A DNA stretch of 64,000 bases, taken from NCBI GenBank assembly GCA_017939795.1, contig JAGBAA010000112.1:22933-86932 (forward strand), in the 5' to 3' direction. The notes below the pieces were generated by a model. It made no database searches and was not told the origin of the DNA. It saw only the letters and a list, made by a program, of their open reading frames with translations. The translations under genes and the position numbers were made by a program. Shown one piece after another: positions 45,350 to 54,339 of the stretch. Origin of the DNA: Thermoguttaceae bacterium (lineage in GTDB: Bacteria > Planctomycetota > Planctomycetia > Pirellulales > Thermoguttaceae). Each line of letters begins with the position of its first letter. Position 1 is the first letter of the stretch.

Positions 45350-46585
45350 ATGAATTTAAGAATACTGAGTCGGCGTTTCGCACTGTTTCTGATCCTGTGC
45401 GGAGTAAGCATGAGCCTCTCTGCTGCCGGTCAGCCATTTTCTGCAAAAAACACGCTGCCGGACGATCTATCTCCGAAAAATGCGTCTTCGGGAAATCCGT
45501 CTCCCAAACGGCATTCCGCAGAAACCCAGTCGAAAACGCTCTCGTACTGCATTCTCGTGCCCGGCTGGCAGACGCAGGACCGGGACTATTCCGAAGAACT
45601 TCAGGAGATCCTGCATTCTCTTGAACGGCATATGCCGGATCGGGAGTTTCAGGGAGGCATCCTGCCATGGGAAAGCCGATTTACGGGCGAGATCACGACG
45701 TACGGGATCGCGGCTGGAAATACGGAAAGGGCGAGCAAAACGCTCAGCAATCTGATTTTGACGCTTCCCTCCGACGCACAAAAAAACATCATCCTCATCG
45801 GACACTCTCTCGGATGCCGGGTCATCGCTAAAAGTATGGAAAAACTGAAAGAAAAAAATGTCCGCGTCCTGCAGATCGTATTCTTCGCGGCCGCCATTCC
45901 GGATGAAGATCCCGCAGTAGACGCAGCCGCCTCCGTCTCGCAAATGCCGCTCCTGAACTTCGTTCACCCGCAGGATGGTGCGCTTATGGCTGCGGTCACG
46001 GCAGAAAGTCTCGCAGAAAAAGAGATCGACCTGATGGATCTCGACCGATGGAAAGAACTCAACAACAGTTTTAAAGAAATGCACTACACCCCCATGCTGG
46101 GACTGGGAAGTGCAGAAGAACGGGAAAACTTTCAAAACGTGCTGATCGCAGAAAATGAATGGGACTTCCAGTTCCGTGACTCTTTTTCAACGCTCCGAGA
46201 CTTGATCCGGACGTATATTCCCAATCACGATTTCCAGAATTTCCGGCAAGCCTGGCAATTTTATCTTCAGGAAGGCTCCTCGCCTGCCGAAGACGTCCTC
46301 ATCCCGCAGGATGCCCCCAATCTGAAAATGAAAGTCACGGACGGAAAGTTTTTCTGGGCGGCTCTGGAAACTCATGCAGGCTGGGAACTCCAGGAAAATA
46401 GGATCACGCACCACTGCCGCATTCTGGACCCCGAGGACTGCCGTGCCGCCTGGGGAAAAAAAGAACGGCTCACAAAATGTTTCGCACAGGTAAAGAAACA
46501 GCTCGAAGAGCCAGACAAAAAAGAAGAGACTGACGACGCCGAACCAATAAATGAGGCCATTCATTCCGAATCTGAATCTGAATAA
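45350..46585 (+). CDS. secreted alpha/beta hydrolase (DUF900-like)
   Basis: 411 residues from the ATG at 45350, which has GGAGG five bases upstream (an in-frame start at 45311 lacks one). A signal peptide (FALFLILCGVSMSLSAAG) is followed by a Ser/Pro/Lys linker. The hydrolase fold starts at LSYCILVPGWQTQDRDY; the nucleophile elbow is IILIGHSLGCRVIAKS (about residues 158-173), followed by QIVFFAAAIPDED. A candidate catalytic His lies in LNFVHPQDGAL. The C-terminal region is charged (KKEETDDAEPINEAIHSESESE region). Substrate unknown. It converges with rpsD. Confidence 0.83.
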   Translation: MNLRILSRRFALFLILCGVSMSLSAAGQPFSAKNTLPDDLSPKNASSGNPSPKRHSAETQSKTLSYCILVPGWQTQDRDYSEELQEILHSLERHMPDREFQGGILPWESRFTGEITTYGIAAGNTERASKTLSNLILTLPSDAQKNIILIGHSLGCRVIAKSMEKLKEKNVRVLQIVFFAAAIPDEDPAVDAAASVSQMPLLNFVHPQDGALMAAVTAESLAEKEIDLMDLDRWKELNNSFKEMHYTPMLGLGSAEERENFQNVLIAENEWDFQFRDSFSTLRDLIRTYIPNHDFQNFRQAWQFYLQEGSSPAEDVLIPQDAPNLKMKVTDGKFFWAALETHAGWELQENRITHHCRILDPEDCRAAWGKKERLTKCFAQVKKQLEEPDKKEETDDAEPINEAIHSESESE

Positions 46586-46591
46586 AAAGCA

Positions 46592-46625
46592 CAAAAAAGG
46601 GATCTGCTCCCCAAAGAACAGATCC
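46592..46625 (-). terminator. terminator of rpsD
   Basis: GGGATCTG (46598-46605) pairs with CAGATCCC (46618-46625); on the minus strand T follow (46592-46597). It lies just past the stop of the convergent hydrolase gene and may serve both. Confidence 0.88.
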
Positions 46626-46680
46626 CATGATTTTGACCGACTCGATGACCGGACACTCCGGCTCCAAGTCTTCCGCGGAA

Positions 46681-47322
46681 TTAGCGGGCCAGGAATTCGA
46701 CGACGAGGTCGATCTCGATCGGCATGGAGAAGTCGGCAGCCATCGGCATGGAGGTGACGGTGATGCTCAGGTTTTCAGCATCGACGACCATCCAGGCATT
46801 CGTGGCGGTGCCCATTTCTTCGAGGATCGCTTTGTACATTTCCTGGAGTTTTTCGTTCTTCTTCACCGAGATGACGTCACCGGGACGGACGGAGAAGGAA
46901 GCACTGGTCGTCGGAACGCCGTTGACCAGGAAGTGACGGTGGGCGACGCCCTGACGAGCCTGCGGACGGGTCTTGGCCAGACCGGCGCAGCGGATCACGT
47001 TGTCCAGACGGCGTTCGCAGAGGACCTTCAGGTTTTCACCGGTGTTGCCCTGCTGACGCTTGGCGATCGCATACAGTTTACGAAGCTGACGTTCGCTGAT
47101 GCCGTAGGCGTACTTGATCTTCTGTTTTTCGGCAAGAGACTGACCGTACACGGATTTACGGCCGCGCGGACGAGCCATACCCGGAGCGAACGGACGTTTT
47201 TTGGTCGCACGGACTGCACCGGCGCTCTCGAAAATACAAACGTGGGAAGCGCCTTCTTCACTGCTGGATTTCGTAGCGAAACGACGGTTGATGCGAGCCT
47301 TGGGGCCAACATAATGTGCCAT
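46681..47322 (-). CDS. rpsD: 30S ribosomal protein S4
   Basis: 213 residues. The N-terminal part (YVGPKARINRRF) leads into the S4-family domain YGISERQLRKLYAIAKRQQGNTG, and the RNA-binding S4 domain is RRLDNVIRCAGLAKTRPQARQGVAHRHFLVNG (about residues 105-136). An N-terminal zinc site is absent. S4 nucleates 30S assembly and often represses its own operon. Here it is a single-gene unit, not in an alpha operon with rpsM, rpsK or rpoA, and has a leader of about 150 bases that could hold an autoregulatory site. Confidence 0.97.
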   Translation of the reverse strand: MAHYVGPKARINRRFATKSSSEEGASHVCIFESAGAVRATKKRPFAPGMARPRGRKSVYGQSLAEKQKIKYAYGISERQLRKLYAIAKRQQGNTGENLKVLCERRLDNVIRCAGLAKTRPQARQGVAHRHFLVNGVPTTSASFSVRPGDVISVKKNEKLQEMYKAILEEMGTATNAWMVVDAENLSITVTSMPMAADFSMPIEIDLVVEFLAR

Positions 47323-47483
47323 GATTGAGTTCCTTTCGTAAACTGACTATTTCTCTTTTTCTGTCATCCTCCGGCAAACTGCGTCTGCGCGGAGTCGGCT
47401 GCCCCTTTACCGTGCCGTGGCAAAGGCGCAGAAACCACCAAAGTTTCCTTGAAATACCGGCAGCCCGAGTACAGAAAGACTGG

Positions 47484-47511
47484 ATTTTACCACAAAACCG
47501 CTTTTTGTCAA
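47484..47511 (-). promoter_or_regulatory. promoter of rpsD
   Basis: Minus strand: TTGACA (47511-47506), 16 bases, TAAAAT (47489-47484). Near-consensus. Confidence 0.88.
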
Positions 47512-47577
47512 GGACCGGCCCCGGCAAAAAACGGTTTTTCTCTGATTTTTCCACGGATTTTCTGAAATTTCCAGCCG

Positions 47578-49176
47578 CTAAAGGACCGTTTTTTCAATTA
47601 CTTCTACCCAGTGTTCCGCAGAAGAAGCAGAAACAAAATTCGCGACGAAATCGAACACCGCGTCCGAGAATCCTCCAACGTTCGCGACATCCTCACGGTC
47701 CATCGTCTGCGTCGTTCCGTACGGCTGGATGTCGATGTTGACGAGCTTCGCAGACGGATTTTTCTTTTTCAGTTCGTCCCAAAGCCGCAGCGTCTCTGTC
47801 TTTCCCGCGAGGTCGTCGCCGGAATCCATCCACGATTCATTATCCGACACAAAAATAACGACATCCGGGTAAACTTTTTCATCCAGAAGGTACTGAAGTG
47901 CCGAGGAACAGTTCGTTCCGCCGCCATACAGCTCCGCGAGCTTTTCCGCGTTCGTCAGGACCGTATCGCGGGGATCCAGCAAAAGAGAACGCACTTCACA
48001 CTCAAACGGCACAATGACCGCCTCCGGATTATTGCGCAGGATACACGACGCCATCAGAGCCGCGACATCCACACAGCGGACTTTGGATGCCGAACCGCGC
48101 CGCCAGCCACTCACGGGACTGCTCATGGAACCGGAAACGTCCACGCAGACGGCGACACGTCCTTCGAGCGTCGGCACGTTCTCCGTCGCGATCTCCAGAG
48201 CATCCTGAAGAGCATCGCGAACGGCACTCGGAACCGATTTTCCGCAGTTCAGATACGCCGCCATGAGCTGGTACGGCAACACCCTGGCACGAAAGATATC
48301 GCTGCGCTCGCGAAGGCGTTCCGCAATGATCTCCGAGATCGGCTGTTCTCCCGAGCCGCACGATCCAAAGACACCATGCCGCGCAAATGTATTCAGGTTC
48401 ATGCGGGTCGTCTGCCAGGACGCATTCCGCGCGATCTGGATCCACTGCTCAGCCGTGAGTTCCAGCGAGGTAAGAAACTGGAACGGAATGTCCGGCACCT
48501 CGGACGTTTCGCCCGCTTTCAGACTCTCAAACTGCCGAACCGTCTCCGGCAGAAGCGCCATGTCGGTCTCCATCCCCAGAAGGTAGCGGTACATTGCCTC
48601 ACGTTCCGGAGAACAGGGACGCGGATGGACCATTTTGATGATGTCCGCAAGAGACGGATCATTTCCGATCGAAGCCTTAAAAAGCTGCTCATCTGTACGC
48701 TGTTCCAGCCATTTCCGGATAAGACGCCGGACAGAAGAACCGAAAGACCGGCGGCCGGTCACGCCCGAGCGAACGATCTGAACGAAATTACGGAGCATTT
48801 TCACGTTGTCGATCACGTTCAGAAAGACCGTTTCCAGAAGCGGAGACTTCCGGGCAGCCAGGACCGCACAAAGCAGTGCCGGCATATCCTTCATCATCCC
48901 GCGTTTTCGGGCGTAGACCGCCGTTTTGGCGAGAAATCCATCATCGATGTCTGCATGGGAAGCCAACGCCAGAACATGACTGAGCTGATCTTCTGCCGCC
49001 GCGTAGAAAGTTTGATTCAAACAGCCCGTCATAGCATACTGCGCCAGAGCATGACGCGGAGAAAAATGGTACGCAGTTCCGCCAGCTTCGTTGAAAGTCA
49101 GTGCCGTGTTCGCGGAATTCGAGGAAGAATTCAAGGTGAAATTCGAGGAGGCCGAGAAAAGAGAAGAGTTAGCCAT
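47578..49176 (-). CDS. rsr: Ro60-family protein Rsr (TROVE and vWA domains)
   Basis: 532 residues, the length of known bacterial Ro orthologs. The TROVE domain (about 35-350), a ring of HEAT-like helical repeats, is recognised by AYHFSPRHALAQYAMTGCLN, LAKTAVYARKRGMMKDMPALL and WIQIARNASWQTTRMNLNTFARHG. The C-terminal vWA domain has an intact metal-ion site: VAVCVDVSGSMSS (DxSxS, about 352-364), YGGGTNCSSAL (Thr) and IFVSDNESW (Asp). Ro proteins bind the ends of misfolded RNA in the ring and Y RNA on the outside; in bacteria they work with exoribonucleases such as PNPase and RNase II. A Y-RNA-like locus lies directly upstream on the same strand. Confidence 0.95.
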   Translation of the reverse strand: MANSSLFSASSNFTLNSSSNSANTALTFNEAGGTAYHFSPRHALAQYAMTGCLNQTFYAAAEDQLSHVLALASHADIDDGFLAKTAVYARKRGMMKDMPALLCAVLAARKSPLLETVFLNVIDNVKMLRNFVQIVRSGVTGRRSFGSSVRRLIRKWLEQRTDEQLFKASIGNDPSLADIIKMVHPRPCSPEREAMYRYLLGMETDMALLPETVRQFESLKAGETSEVPDIPFQFLTSLELTAEQWIQIARNASWQTTRMNLNTFARHGVFGSCGSGEQPISEIIAERLRERSDIFRARVLPYQLMAAYLNCGKSVPSAVRDALQDALEIATENVPTLEGRVAVCVDVSGSMSSPVSGWRRGSASKVRCVDVAALMASCILRNNPEAVIVPFECEVRSLLLDPRDTVLTNAEKLAELYGGGTNCSSALQYLLDEKVYPDVVIFVSDNESWMDSGDDLAGKTETLRLWDELKKKNPSAKLVNIDIQPYGTTQTMDREDVANVGGFSDAVFDFVANFVSASSAEHWVEVIEKTVL

Positions 49177-49231
49177 GATGAAAACCTTTCTGAAATAAAG
49201 GATCCCGGCAGGCCGAGGCCAACAGGAATTT

Positions 49232-49265
49232 GAAGAAACAGGAATCTCGTAAATGTAGTTCCTTC
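49232..49265 (-). ncRNA. Y-RNA-like stem unit C (no tRNA-like module)
   Basis: On the minus strand GAAGGAAC (49265-49258), an 18-base loop, then GTTTCTTC (49239-49232): the same 8-bp stem as in unit A, with the same flanks (AAATG before, CAAATT after, and TACATT at the start of the loop). The tRNA-like part is absent, so it may be a deletion derivative or a minimal hairpin. It ends 55 bases before rsr. Confidence 0.5.
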
Positions 49266-49315
49266 AGCATTTGGCGAAAACCGCCAGGATCCAATTCGAC
49301 ATTCATTAACCAAAA

Positions 49316-49433
49316 TGGAAGAAATTCTTTTCCGATTTCCAAACCGGACCTGAGGGGCTTCAGGAAGGCCGGAAATGGCGAAAACATGGAAAAAGTTTCC
49401 GCCGGATGTATGTTCTGGTTCCCATTTCTTCCA
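49316..49433 (-). ncRNA. Y-RNA-like stem unit B (different insert)
   Basis: A perfect 10-bp inverted repeat, TGGAAGAAAT (minus strand, 49433-49424) and ATTTCTTCCA (49325-49316), with flanks like units A and C (AAATGYYGGAAG on the 5' side, TTTCTTC on the 3' side). The 98-base insert contains GGCGGAAAC paired with GTTTTCGCC and CCTGA paired with TCAGG, but no T-loop or D-loop sequence. It may be a second, non-tRNA-like Y RNA. Confidence 0.45.
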
Positions 49434-49464
49434 ACATTTAAGGAATGATATTCGGCACACAAAG

Positions 49465-49590
49465 CAACGAAAATTTGAAGAAACATTTTACCTGCTCTAC
49501 CCAACTGAGCTACCGGAATTTCACCGGACCGGACTCGAACCGGCGACCAGGCGGCTGACTTTTAATGTAGTTCCTTCCGGCATTTGCCTT
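49465..49590 (-). ncRNA. YrlA-like bacterial Y RNA with a permuted tRNA module (unit A)
   Basis: Reading the minus strand: GAAGGAAC (49577-49570) opens a stem closed by GTTTCTTC (49484-49477). Inside, in order, stand a T arm CCGG-TTCGAGT-CCGG (49543-49529), an acceptor-like stem capped by a loop, CCGG-TGAAATT-CCGG (49527-49513), and a D arm GCTC-AGTTGGGTA-GAGC (49510-49494). CCT (49551-49549) and AGG (49493-49491) flank this core and can pair like an anticodon stem. T arm before acceptor before D arm is a circular permutation of tRNA, the known form of the YrlA effector module; the outer stem with CCGGAAGG would be the Ro-binding part. It sits 0.3 kb upstream of rsr on the same strand. Ends are approximate. 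Confidence 0.8.
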
Positions 49591-50084
49591 TCGTGTTGCA
49601 GAACAACAGAAATAAAGCAAATATCGTGTCGCTATTTTCCTCTCCATCAAAAAAATCTTCTTTGCGCCAAAGAACGCCATGTTTTTTTGCTTCAGACCCA
49701 CCCAGAAAAACCACCTAACTCATGTCCACAAGCCAAGATAAGAAAAAATTTAGAAGATCTTGTTCTTCACAGAAAGATCCAGGAAACATTTTCGAAATAC
49801 GGAAGTTTTTCAGATTTTTTTTGTTTCAGTCTTTTCAGACGTCCGCAAGCACTGGAATTCTGGATAAGATGCGAGAAAATATTCTAAGATGTTCCATAAA
49901 AAAAGGAACGGCTCTCTTTCGATCACCATTCCTTTACGTAAAAATCTGAATTTCTCAGCTTCGCCCTGCCTCTTTGCTCCCGATCCGCAAAAAATCCAGC
50001 ATCCGCCGCAAGTCATTCGCTCTGCGGCATTTACGCCGGCACAAAGGGAGGCCTTCTGCAGACTCTGCATCGGCTCCAGGCCGT
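49591..50084. other. intergenic region between the Y-RNA locus and cysA
   Basis: About 490 AT-rich bases without a supported gene. It should contain the promoter for the Y-RNA/rsr transcript, but no good -35/-10 pair could be picked. Confidence 0.5.
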
Positions 50085-51161
50085 TCACTCCTCGATCGCG
50101 TGCTCGTCGGCCCCGAAAACGTGAATGTTGCTCGGCACGATATAGACATCCTGCCCGTTTTCCAGATTCAGCTCGGAAAGACGCGAATGCGTCATTTCGG
50201 CCGTCATTGCGTCGCCGCTGTGTGTTTCCAGATCCACCCTGACCCGTGCTCCGGCAGAATGGATGCGCGTAATGACCGCCCGAAGATTGAAGCTGTTCGG
50301 CACTTTCGTATGCGAGATCTGAAGTTCATGCGGACGAACGAAGAGTTTTGCCTCTTCCGTATTTTCCGGCACATCCATGATGAACTGCTCGCCGAGACGC
50401 ACTTTTCCATCCGCGACCTGCCCGCGGAATTTGTTGACGGACCCAAGGAAATTCATGACGAATTCCGTCGCCGGTTTATGGAAGACTTCATTCGGCGTCG
50501 CGAACTGCTCGATCTTCCCGGCATTCATGACGGCAACACGGTCCGCCAGTTCCAGAGCTTCATCCTGATCGTGTGTCACGAAAACGCTCGTGAGGTGGAT
50601 CTCGTCATGCAGCCGACGGAGCCACTGACGCAATTCCACGCGTACCTTCGCATCCAACGCCCCGAACGGCTCATCCAGAAGGAGGACCTGCGGTTCGACC
50701 GCCAAAGCACGCGCCAGCGCGACACGCTGTCTCTGCCCGCCGGAAAGCTGATGCGGGTAACGGTCCGCCTGCGTATCGAGCTGGACCAGACGCAGCAGCT
50801 CCAGCACACGGCGTCGGATCTCCCCATTATCCGGGCGAGTGGTTCTTGGACGGACACGCAGACCAAACGCCACGTTTTCAAAAACCGTCATGTGCCGAAA
50901 AAGCGCGTAGTGCTGAAAGACGAAACCGACACCGCGGTCTCCGATCTTTGAATCCTTCATATTCCGATTATTGAAGAGGATGGGACCGCTTCCCTCATCA
51001 GCCTCTTCCAGCCCCGCGATAATGCGCAGAAGCGTCGTCTTTCCGGAGCCGGACGGTCCAAGAAGCGCGACCAGCTCCCCTGATTTGATGTAGAGGGAAA
51101 CGTCATTGAGCGCGAGGAAATTGCCGAACGATTTCGTAATGTTTTGAACTTCGATACTCAT
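50085..51161 (-). CDS. cysA: sulfate/thiosulfate ABC transporter ATP-binding protein
   Basis: 358 residues. Walker [19 protein letters not shown] (about 34-51), Q loop VFQHYALF, signature [15 protein letters not shown], Walker [13 protein letters not shown] and switch His in [12 protein letters not shown] are all intact. A C-terminal TOBE-like domain ([13 protein letters not shown] onward) fits CysA. It is the last gene of the operon sbp-cysT-cysW-cysA and energises sulfate uptake that would feed the ATP sulfurylase encoded at 3005-4264. Confidence 0.96.
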   Translation of the reverse strand: MSIEVQNITKSFGNFLALNDVSLYIKSGELVALLGPSGSGKTTLLRIIAGLEEADEGSGPILFNNRNMKDSKIGDRGVGFVFQHYALFRHMTVFENVAFGLRVRPRTTRPDNGEIRRRVLELLRLVQLDTQADRYPHQLSGGQRQRVALARALAVEPQVLLLDEPFGALDAKVRVELRQWLRRLHDEIHLTSVFVTHDQDEALELADRVAVMNAGKIEQFATPNEVFHKPATEFVMNFLGSVNKFRGQVADGKVRLGEQFIMDVPENTEEAKLFVRPHELQISHTKVPNSFNLRAVITRIHSAGARVRVDLETHSGDAMTAEMTHSRLSELNLENGQDVYIVPSNIHVFGADEHAIEE

Positions 51162-51221
51162 TTTTGCGGGACTGGTGCAAAGCCAGTATGGGTTTGGGTT
51201 GAAATTTCCGTAAATGACCGA

Positions 51222-52058
51222 CTAAACGGACCTGCCCTCCTTGCGGGCAGTACGCATCTCGATGAGGGTCTTCAGTACCAGCGTCACGATCGCCATGAGC
51301 GCCAGAAGCGTCGAAACGGCAAACGCCGCCACGAGATCCGACTGGTAGGTCTCGTAAATAAGCAGAGAGAGCGTATTGTTCTTCCCGCCGTGGCTCACGA
51401 CATTCACTGCGCCGAACTCCCCCATTGCCCGGGCATTGCAGAGCACGACGCCATAAAGGAGGGCCCACTTGATATTTGGAAGCGTGACCCGAAAAAAGAT
51501 CTGAATTCCATTCGCTCCAAGCACCCGGGCCGCCAGTTCCTCCTCCGTTCCCTGAGTCTGCATGATGGGGAGCAATTCCCTCGTGACGAACGGGAAGGTC
51601 ACAAACATCGTCGCGAGGACCGTCGCAGTCGTCGAATGCAGGATCCGGATGCCGAATGTACTCCACAGCCACTCCCCCAGCACACTGTGCATCCCGAAAA
51701 GGATGACGAACAGCAAACCGGCGATAACCGGCGAAACAGCGAACGGAAGGTCGATGAGCGAAATGAGGAGACTTTTCCCCCGGAAATTAAATTTGCCGAG
51801 ACACCATGCCGCCACGATACCAAAAAAAACATTCAGCGGGACTGCGATCCCGATAGTCAGCAGCGTCACGCCGATGGCACGCAGTGTGCGCCGGTCGGTA
51901 AGAGCTTCCCAGTAAGTCGTAAGGCCTTCCTCAAACGCACAGTAAAAAACGAGCACGAGCGGCAAAAGCAGAAAAAGTGCCATAAACGTGATCGCGATCA
52001 AAATCAGGAGCCTGCGCACCCAGGCAGGTTCGTCAGTATTTCCGCGGACGATGGACAT
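51222..52058 (-). CDS. cysW: sulfate ABC transporter permease CysW
   Basis: 278 residues with six membrane segments. The cytoplasmic EAA loop that contacts CysA reads EELAARVLGANGIQIFFRVT (about 165-184). It starts 16 bases after the cysT stop and ends 60 bases before cysA. Assigned as CysW rather than CysT by order in the operon and by closer similarity in the N-terminus (EPAWVRRLLILIAITFMALF). Confidence 0.93.
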   Translation of the reverse strand: MSIVRGNTDEPAWVRRLLILIAITFMALFLLLPLVLVFYCAFEEGLTTYWEALTDRRTLRAIGVTLLTIGIAVPLNVFFGIVAAWCLGKFNFRGKSLLISLIDLPFAVSPVIAGLLFVILFGMHSVLGEWLWSTFGIRILHSTTATVLATMFVTFPFVTRELLPIMQTQGTEEELAARVLGANGIQIFFRVTLPNIKWALLYGVVLCNARAMGEFGAVNVVSHGGKNNTLSLLIYETYQSDLVAAFAVSTLLALMAIVTLVLKTLIEMRTARKEGRSV

Positions 52059-52074
52059 GAATTCTCCTCCAATC

Positions 52075-52887
52075 TCAGTTCGTTTCCATGTATCGGCGAT
52101 TCATCCAGAACTGGATAAAATTGATGCAGAAGAGGATCAGGAACGACGCAACGAGCATCGTCGTCGCGATCGCCACAGCAATCATCATGTCTTCCTCATT
52201 CCCCTGAAGGTTTTTCGCAATTTCGATCGAAACGATCGGCATCGCGGTCCCAGCAATAAAGACGACGGAGCCATACTCACCGAGTGCGCGGGCAAACGCC
52301 ATTGCAAAACCAGTGAAAAGTGCCGGACGCAGCGACGGAAAAATGACTCGGCAAAAGGTCTGCCACCGATTCGCGCCAAGGCTGGCGGACACTTCCTCCA
52401 GTTCCTTTTCGACGTCCTCGATCGCGGGCTGAAGCGTTCGGACGACAAACGGAAGACCGATAAAGGTCAATGCAAGGAGAAGTCCCCATTCTGTAAAAAT
52501 GATCTTCACATCCAAGGCATTCCCGAGACGTTTGAAGAGCGCAAGGAGAGCAACGCCGGAAACTGCGGTCGGCATCGCGAAAGGGAGGTCCACCATCGCA
52601 TCCACCAGCCGGCGGAACGGAAACCGGTACCGGACCAGGACCCATGCAACGATGAAGCCAAACACTGCGTTGATCATCGCAGCACAAAACGAGGCGCCAA
52701 ATGTAAGGCGAAAAGCTGCGAGTACACGCGGAGACGTAACGCCAGCCCAATACTCTTCCCAGCTCATCCCGCCGACCGTCAGGATCAGGCCCGCAAACGG
52801 AATGAGCACCAGAAAACTCAGGTAAACCAGCGTCAGTCCCATCGTGAGACGAAATCCCGGCAATACTCGTTTTTGACGTCGAAACAT
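52075..52887 (-). CDS. cysT: sulfate ABC transporter permease CysT (CysU)
   Basis: 270 residues with six membrane segments. The N-terminus PGFRLTMGLTLVYLSFLVLI and the core MVDLPFAMPTAVSGVALLALF are typical of CysT. The EAA loop is EEVSASLGANRWQTFCRVIF (about 178-197). It forms the channel with CysW; gene order sbp-cysT-cysW-cysA supports this. Confidence 0.94.
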   Translation of the reverse strand: MFRRQKRVLPGFRLTMGLTLVYLSFLVLIPFAGLILTVGGMSWEEYWAGVTSPRVLAAFRLTFGASFCAAMINAVFGFIVAWVLVRYRFPFRRLVDAMVDLPFAMPTAVSGVALLALFKRLGNALDVKIIFTEWGLLLALTFIGLPFVVRTLQPAIEDVEKELEEVSASLGANRWQTFCRVIFPSLRPALFTGFAMAFARALGEYGSVVFIAGTAMPIVSIEIAKNLQGNEEDMMIAVAIATTMLVASFLILFCINFIQFWMNRRYMETN

Positions 52888-52952
52888 TTCTCTCTGCCAG
52901 ACCTCTTTTTCTAAAACAAACTTTCTTCTACATTTACCGCGAACGAAGTCCG

Positions 52953-54041
52953 TTACTCGGTCATCATCTGTTCAAAGAGACCGGCATTGGAGAAATGCTC
53001 TTCCTGCACCGATTTCCAAGTACCGAACACATCACTGAAAAGGAAAAGTTCAAGCTCCTTGAAAAGCTCCTTTTTCCCTTCCATGAGTTCCGACTGACAG
53101 GGACGGTAGTAGTGTTCCATAATGAGCTGCTGGATCTCCGGCGTATACATGAATTTCAGATACTCTTCCGCAACATCGCGGGTCCCCTTCGCATCCACCG
53201 TCGTGTTAATGACTGCGACGGAAGGTTCCGCTACGATCGAGAGCGTCGGATACACGATCTCAATATCAGGATTTTTGCCGTCATGGACCGCCATCAGAGC
53301 CTCATTTTCCCACGCAAGAAGCACATCGCCCACACCGTCACGCACAAAAATGTTCGTCGCAGCCCGCGCACCTTCCGGCATCGCAGTATTTTTGGCGTTC
53401 AGGTGGACTTTTTTCACAAATTCAAACGCATTCTTCTGTGCCTGCGCCGCTTTTTCCGCGTTGGCGGGATCCTTCAGAAATACAGGATCCAGCGTTCCAA
53501 GATCCTGTTTCATCTGCCATCCCCACGCAGCAAGATAGTTCCAACGCGCACCGCCGGAGGTTCGCGGATTCGGCGTCACGACGGCAACATCCTCTTTCGC
53601 AAGATCACTCCAGTCCTGAATATTTTTCGGATTTCCCTTTCTCACCAGAAACACGATCGTCGAAACATACGGGCAGCTGTTGTTCGCGAATTCCTGCGTC
53701 CAGTTCTCCTTCAGCGCACCGGGGATCTTATCGCCGATAAGTTCCACATCGTATCCAAGAGCCAGCGTCACGACATCCGCCTGAAGTCCGTCCGCCACCT
53801 TTTTCGCCTGCGAACCGGATCCGCCGTGAGCGGAATCGACCGCAATGACCTCGCCGTCATGCTCCGCAGCCCAATGTTCGATGAACTTTTCATTGTACGC
53901 TTCGTAAAACTCACGTGTCGGATCATACGAAACGTTCATGATCTCACGCTCTGCCTTCGGTCCGCATCCGTACATAAACAAAAGCATGAAAACCAGCCCG
54001 ATCAAGGTAAGAGTCTGAGAAAATTGGAAATTCGTCTTCAT
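52953..54041 (-). CDS. sbp: sulfate-binding lipoprotein of the ABC transporter
   Basis: 362 residues. A lipoprotein signal has the lipobox MYGC (Cys26), so this periplasmic binding protein is membrane-tethered, unlike the free Sbp/CysP of enterobacteria. Family segments are NVSYDPTREFYEAYNEKF (about 36-53), DSAHGGSGSQAKKVADGLQADVVTLALGYD (about 69-98; sulfate-contact Ser/Gly loop) and NPRTSGGARWNYLAAWGW (about 155-172). It is the first gene of the transporter operon, after the promoter at 54171-54198. Confidence 0.95.
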   Translation of the reverse strand: MKTNFQFSQTLTLIGLVFMLLFMYGCGPKAEREIMNVSYDPTREFYEAYNEKFIEHWAAEHDGEVIAVDSAHGGSGSQAKKVADGLQADVVTLALGYDVELIGDKIPGALKENWTQEFANNSCPYVSTIVFLVRKGNPKNIQDWSDLAKEDVAVVTPNPRTSGGARWNYLAAWGWQMKQDLGTLDPVFLKDPANAEKAAQAQKNAFEFVKKVHLNAKNTAMPEGARAATNIFVRDGVGDVLLAWENEALMAVHDGKNPDIEIVYPTLSIVAEPSVAVINTTVDAKGTRDVAEEYLKFMYTPEIQQLIMEHYYRPCQSELMEGKKELFKELELFLFSDVFGTWKSVQEEHFSNAGLFEQMMTE

Positions 54042-54170
54042 AAAACAGGACTCCTGGGAAAAACAGTTTACGCTGAAATTCTCACATACACGAATATCGA
54101 AAGGACCTGCAGATCCGATTTATTCGCAGAACATGGTTTAAATCGTCCAACAATCCGAAAAACTTCATCC

Positions 54171-54198
54171 ATTTTAACACAAAATACAATTTGCACAA
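54171..54198 (-). promoter_or_regulatory. promoter of the sulfate-transport operon
   Basis: Minus strand: TTGTGC (54198-54193), 16 bases, TAAAAT (54176-54171). Leader about 125 bases. No known sulfur-responsive riboswitch is recognisable in it. Confidence 0.65.
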
Positions 54199-54339
54199 CC
54201 CCCGCCAAATCAGAAATAAAATCTTTCTGCGTCAAAAAGAAAAAAGTATCCTCACGACACATACCCCATTCATACTACATACTCGGTATTTTTTTCAGAT
54301 TTTCGCCATTACAGACCATTTTCGGCAAGGCAGGGGGAG

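Noticed and set aside
49494..49560. A canonical tRNA gene
   Set aside because: The D arm lies 3' of the T arm on the coding strand and there is no anticodon arm; the order fits a Y-RNA tRNA mimic, not a tRNA.
54042..54170. A SAM or other sulfur-related riboswitch in the leader of the sulfate-transport operon
   Set aside because: No conserved core could be recognised and no terminator hairpin precedes the start codon.
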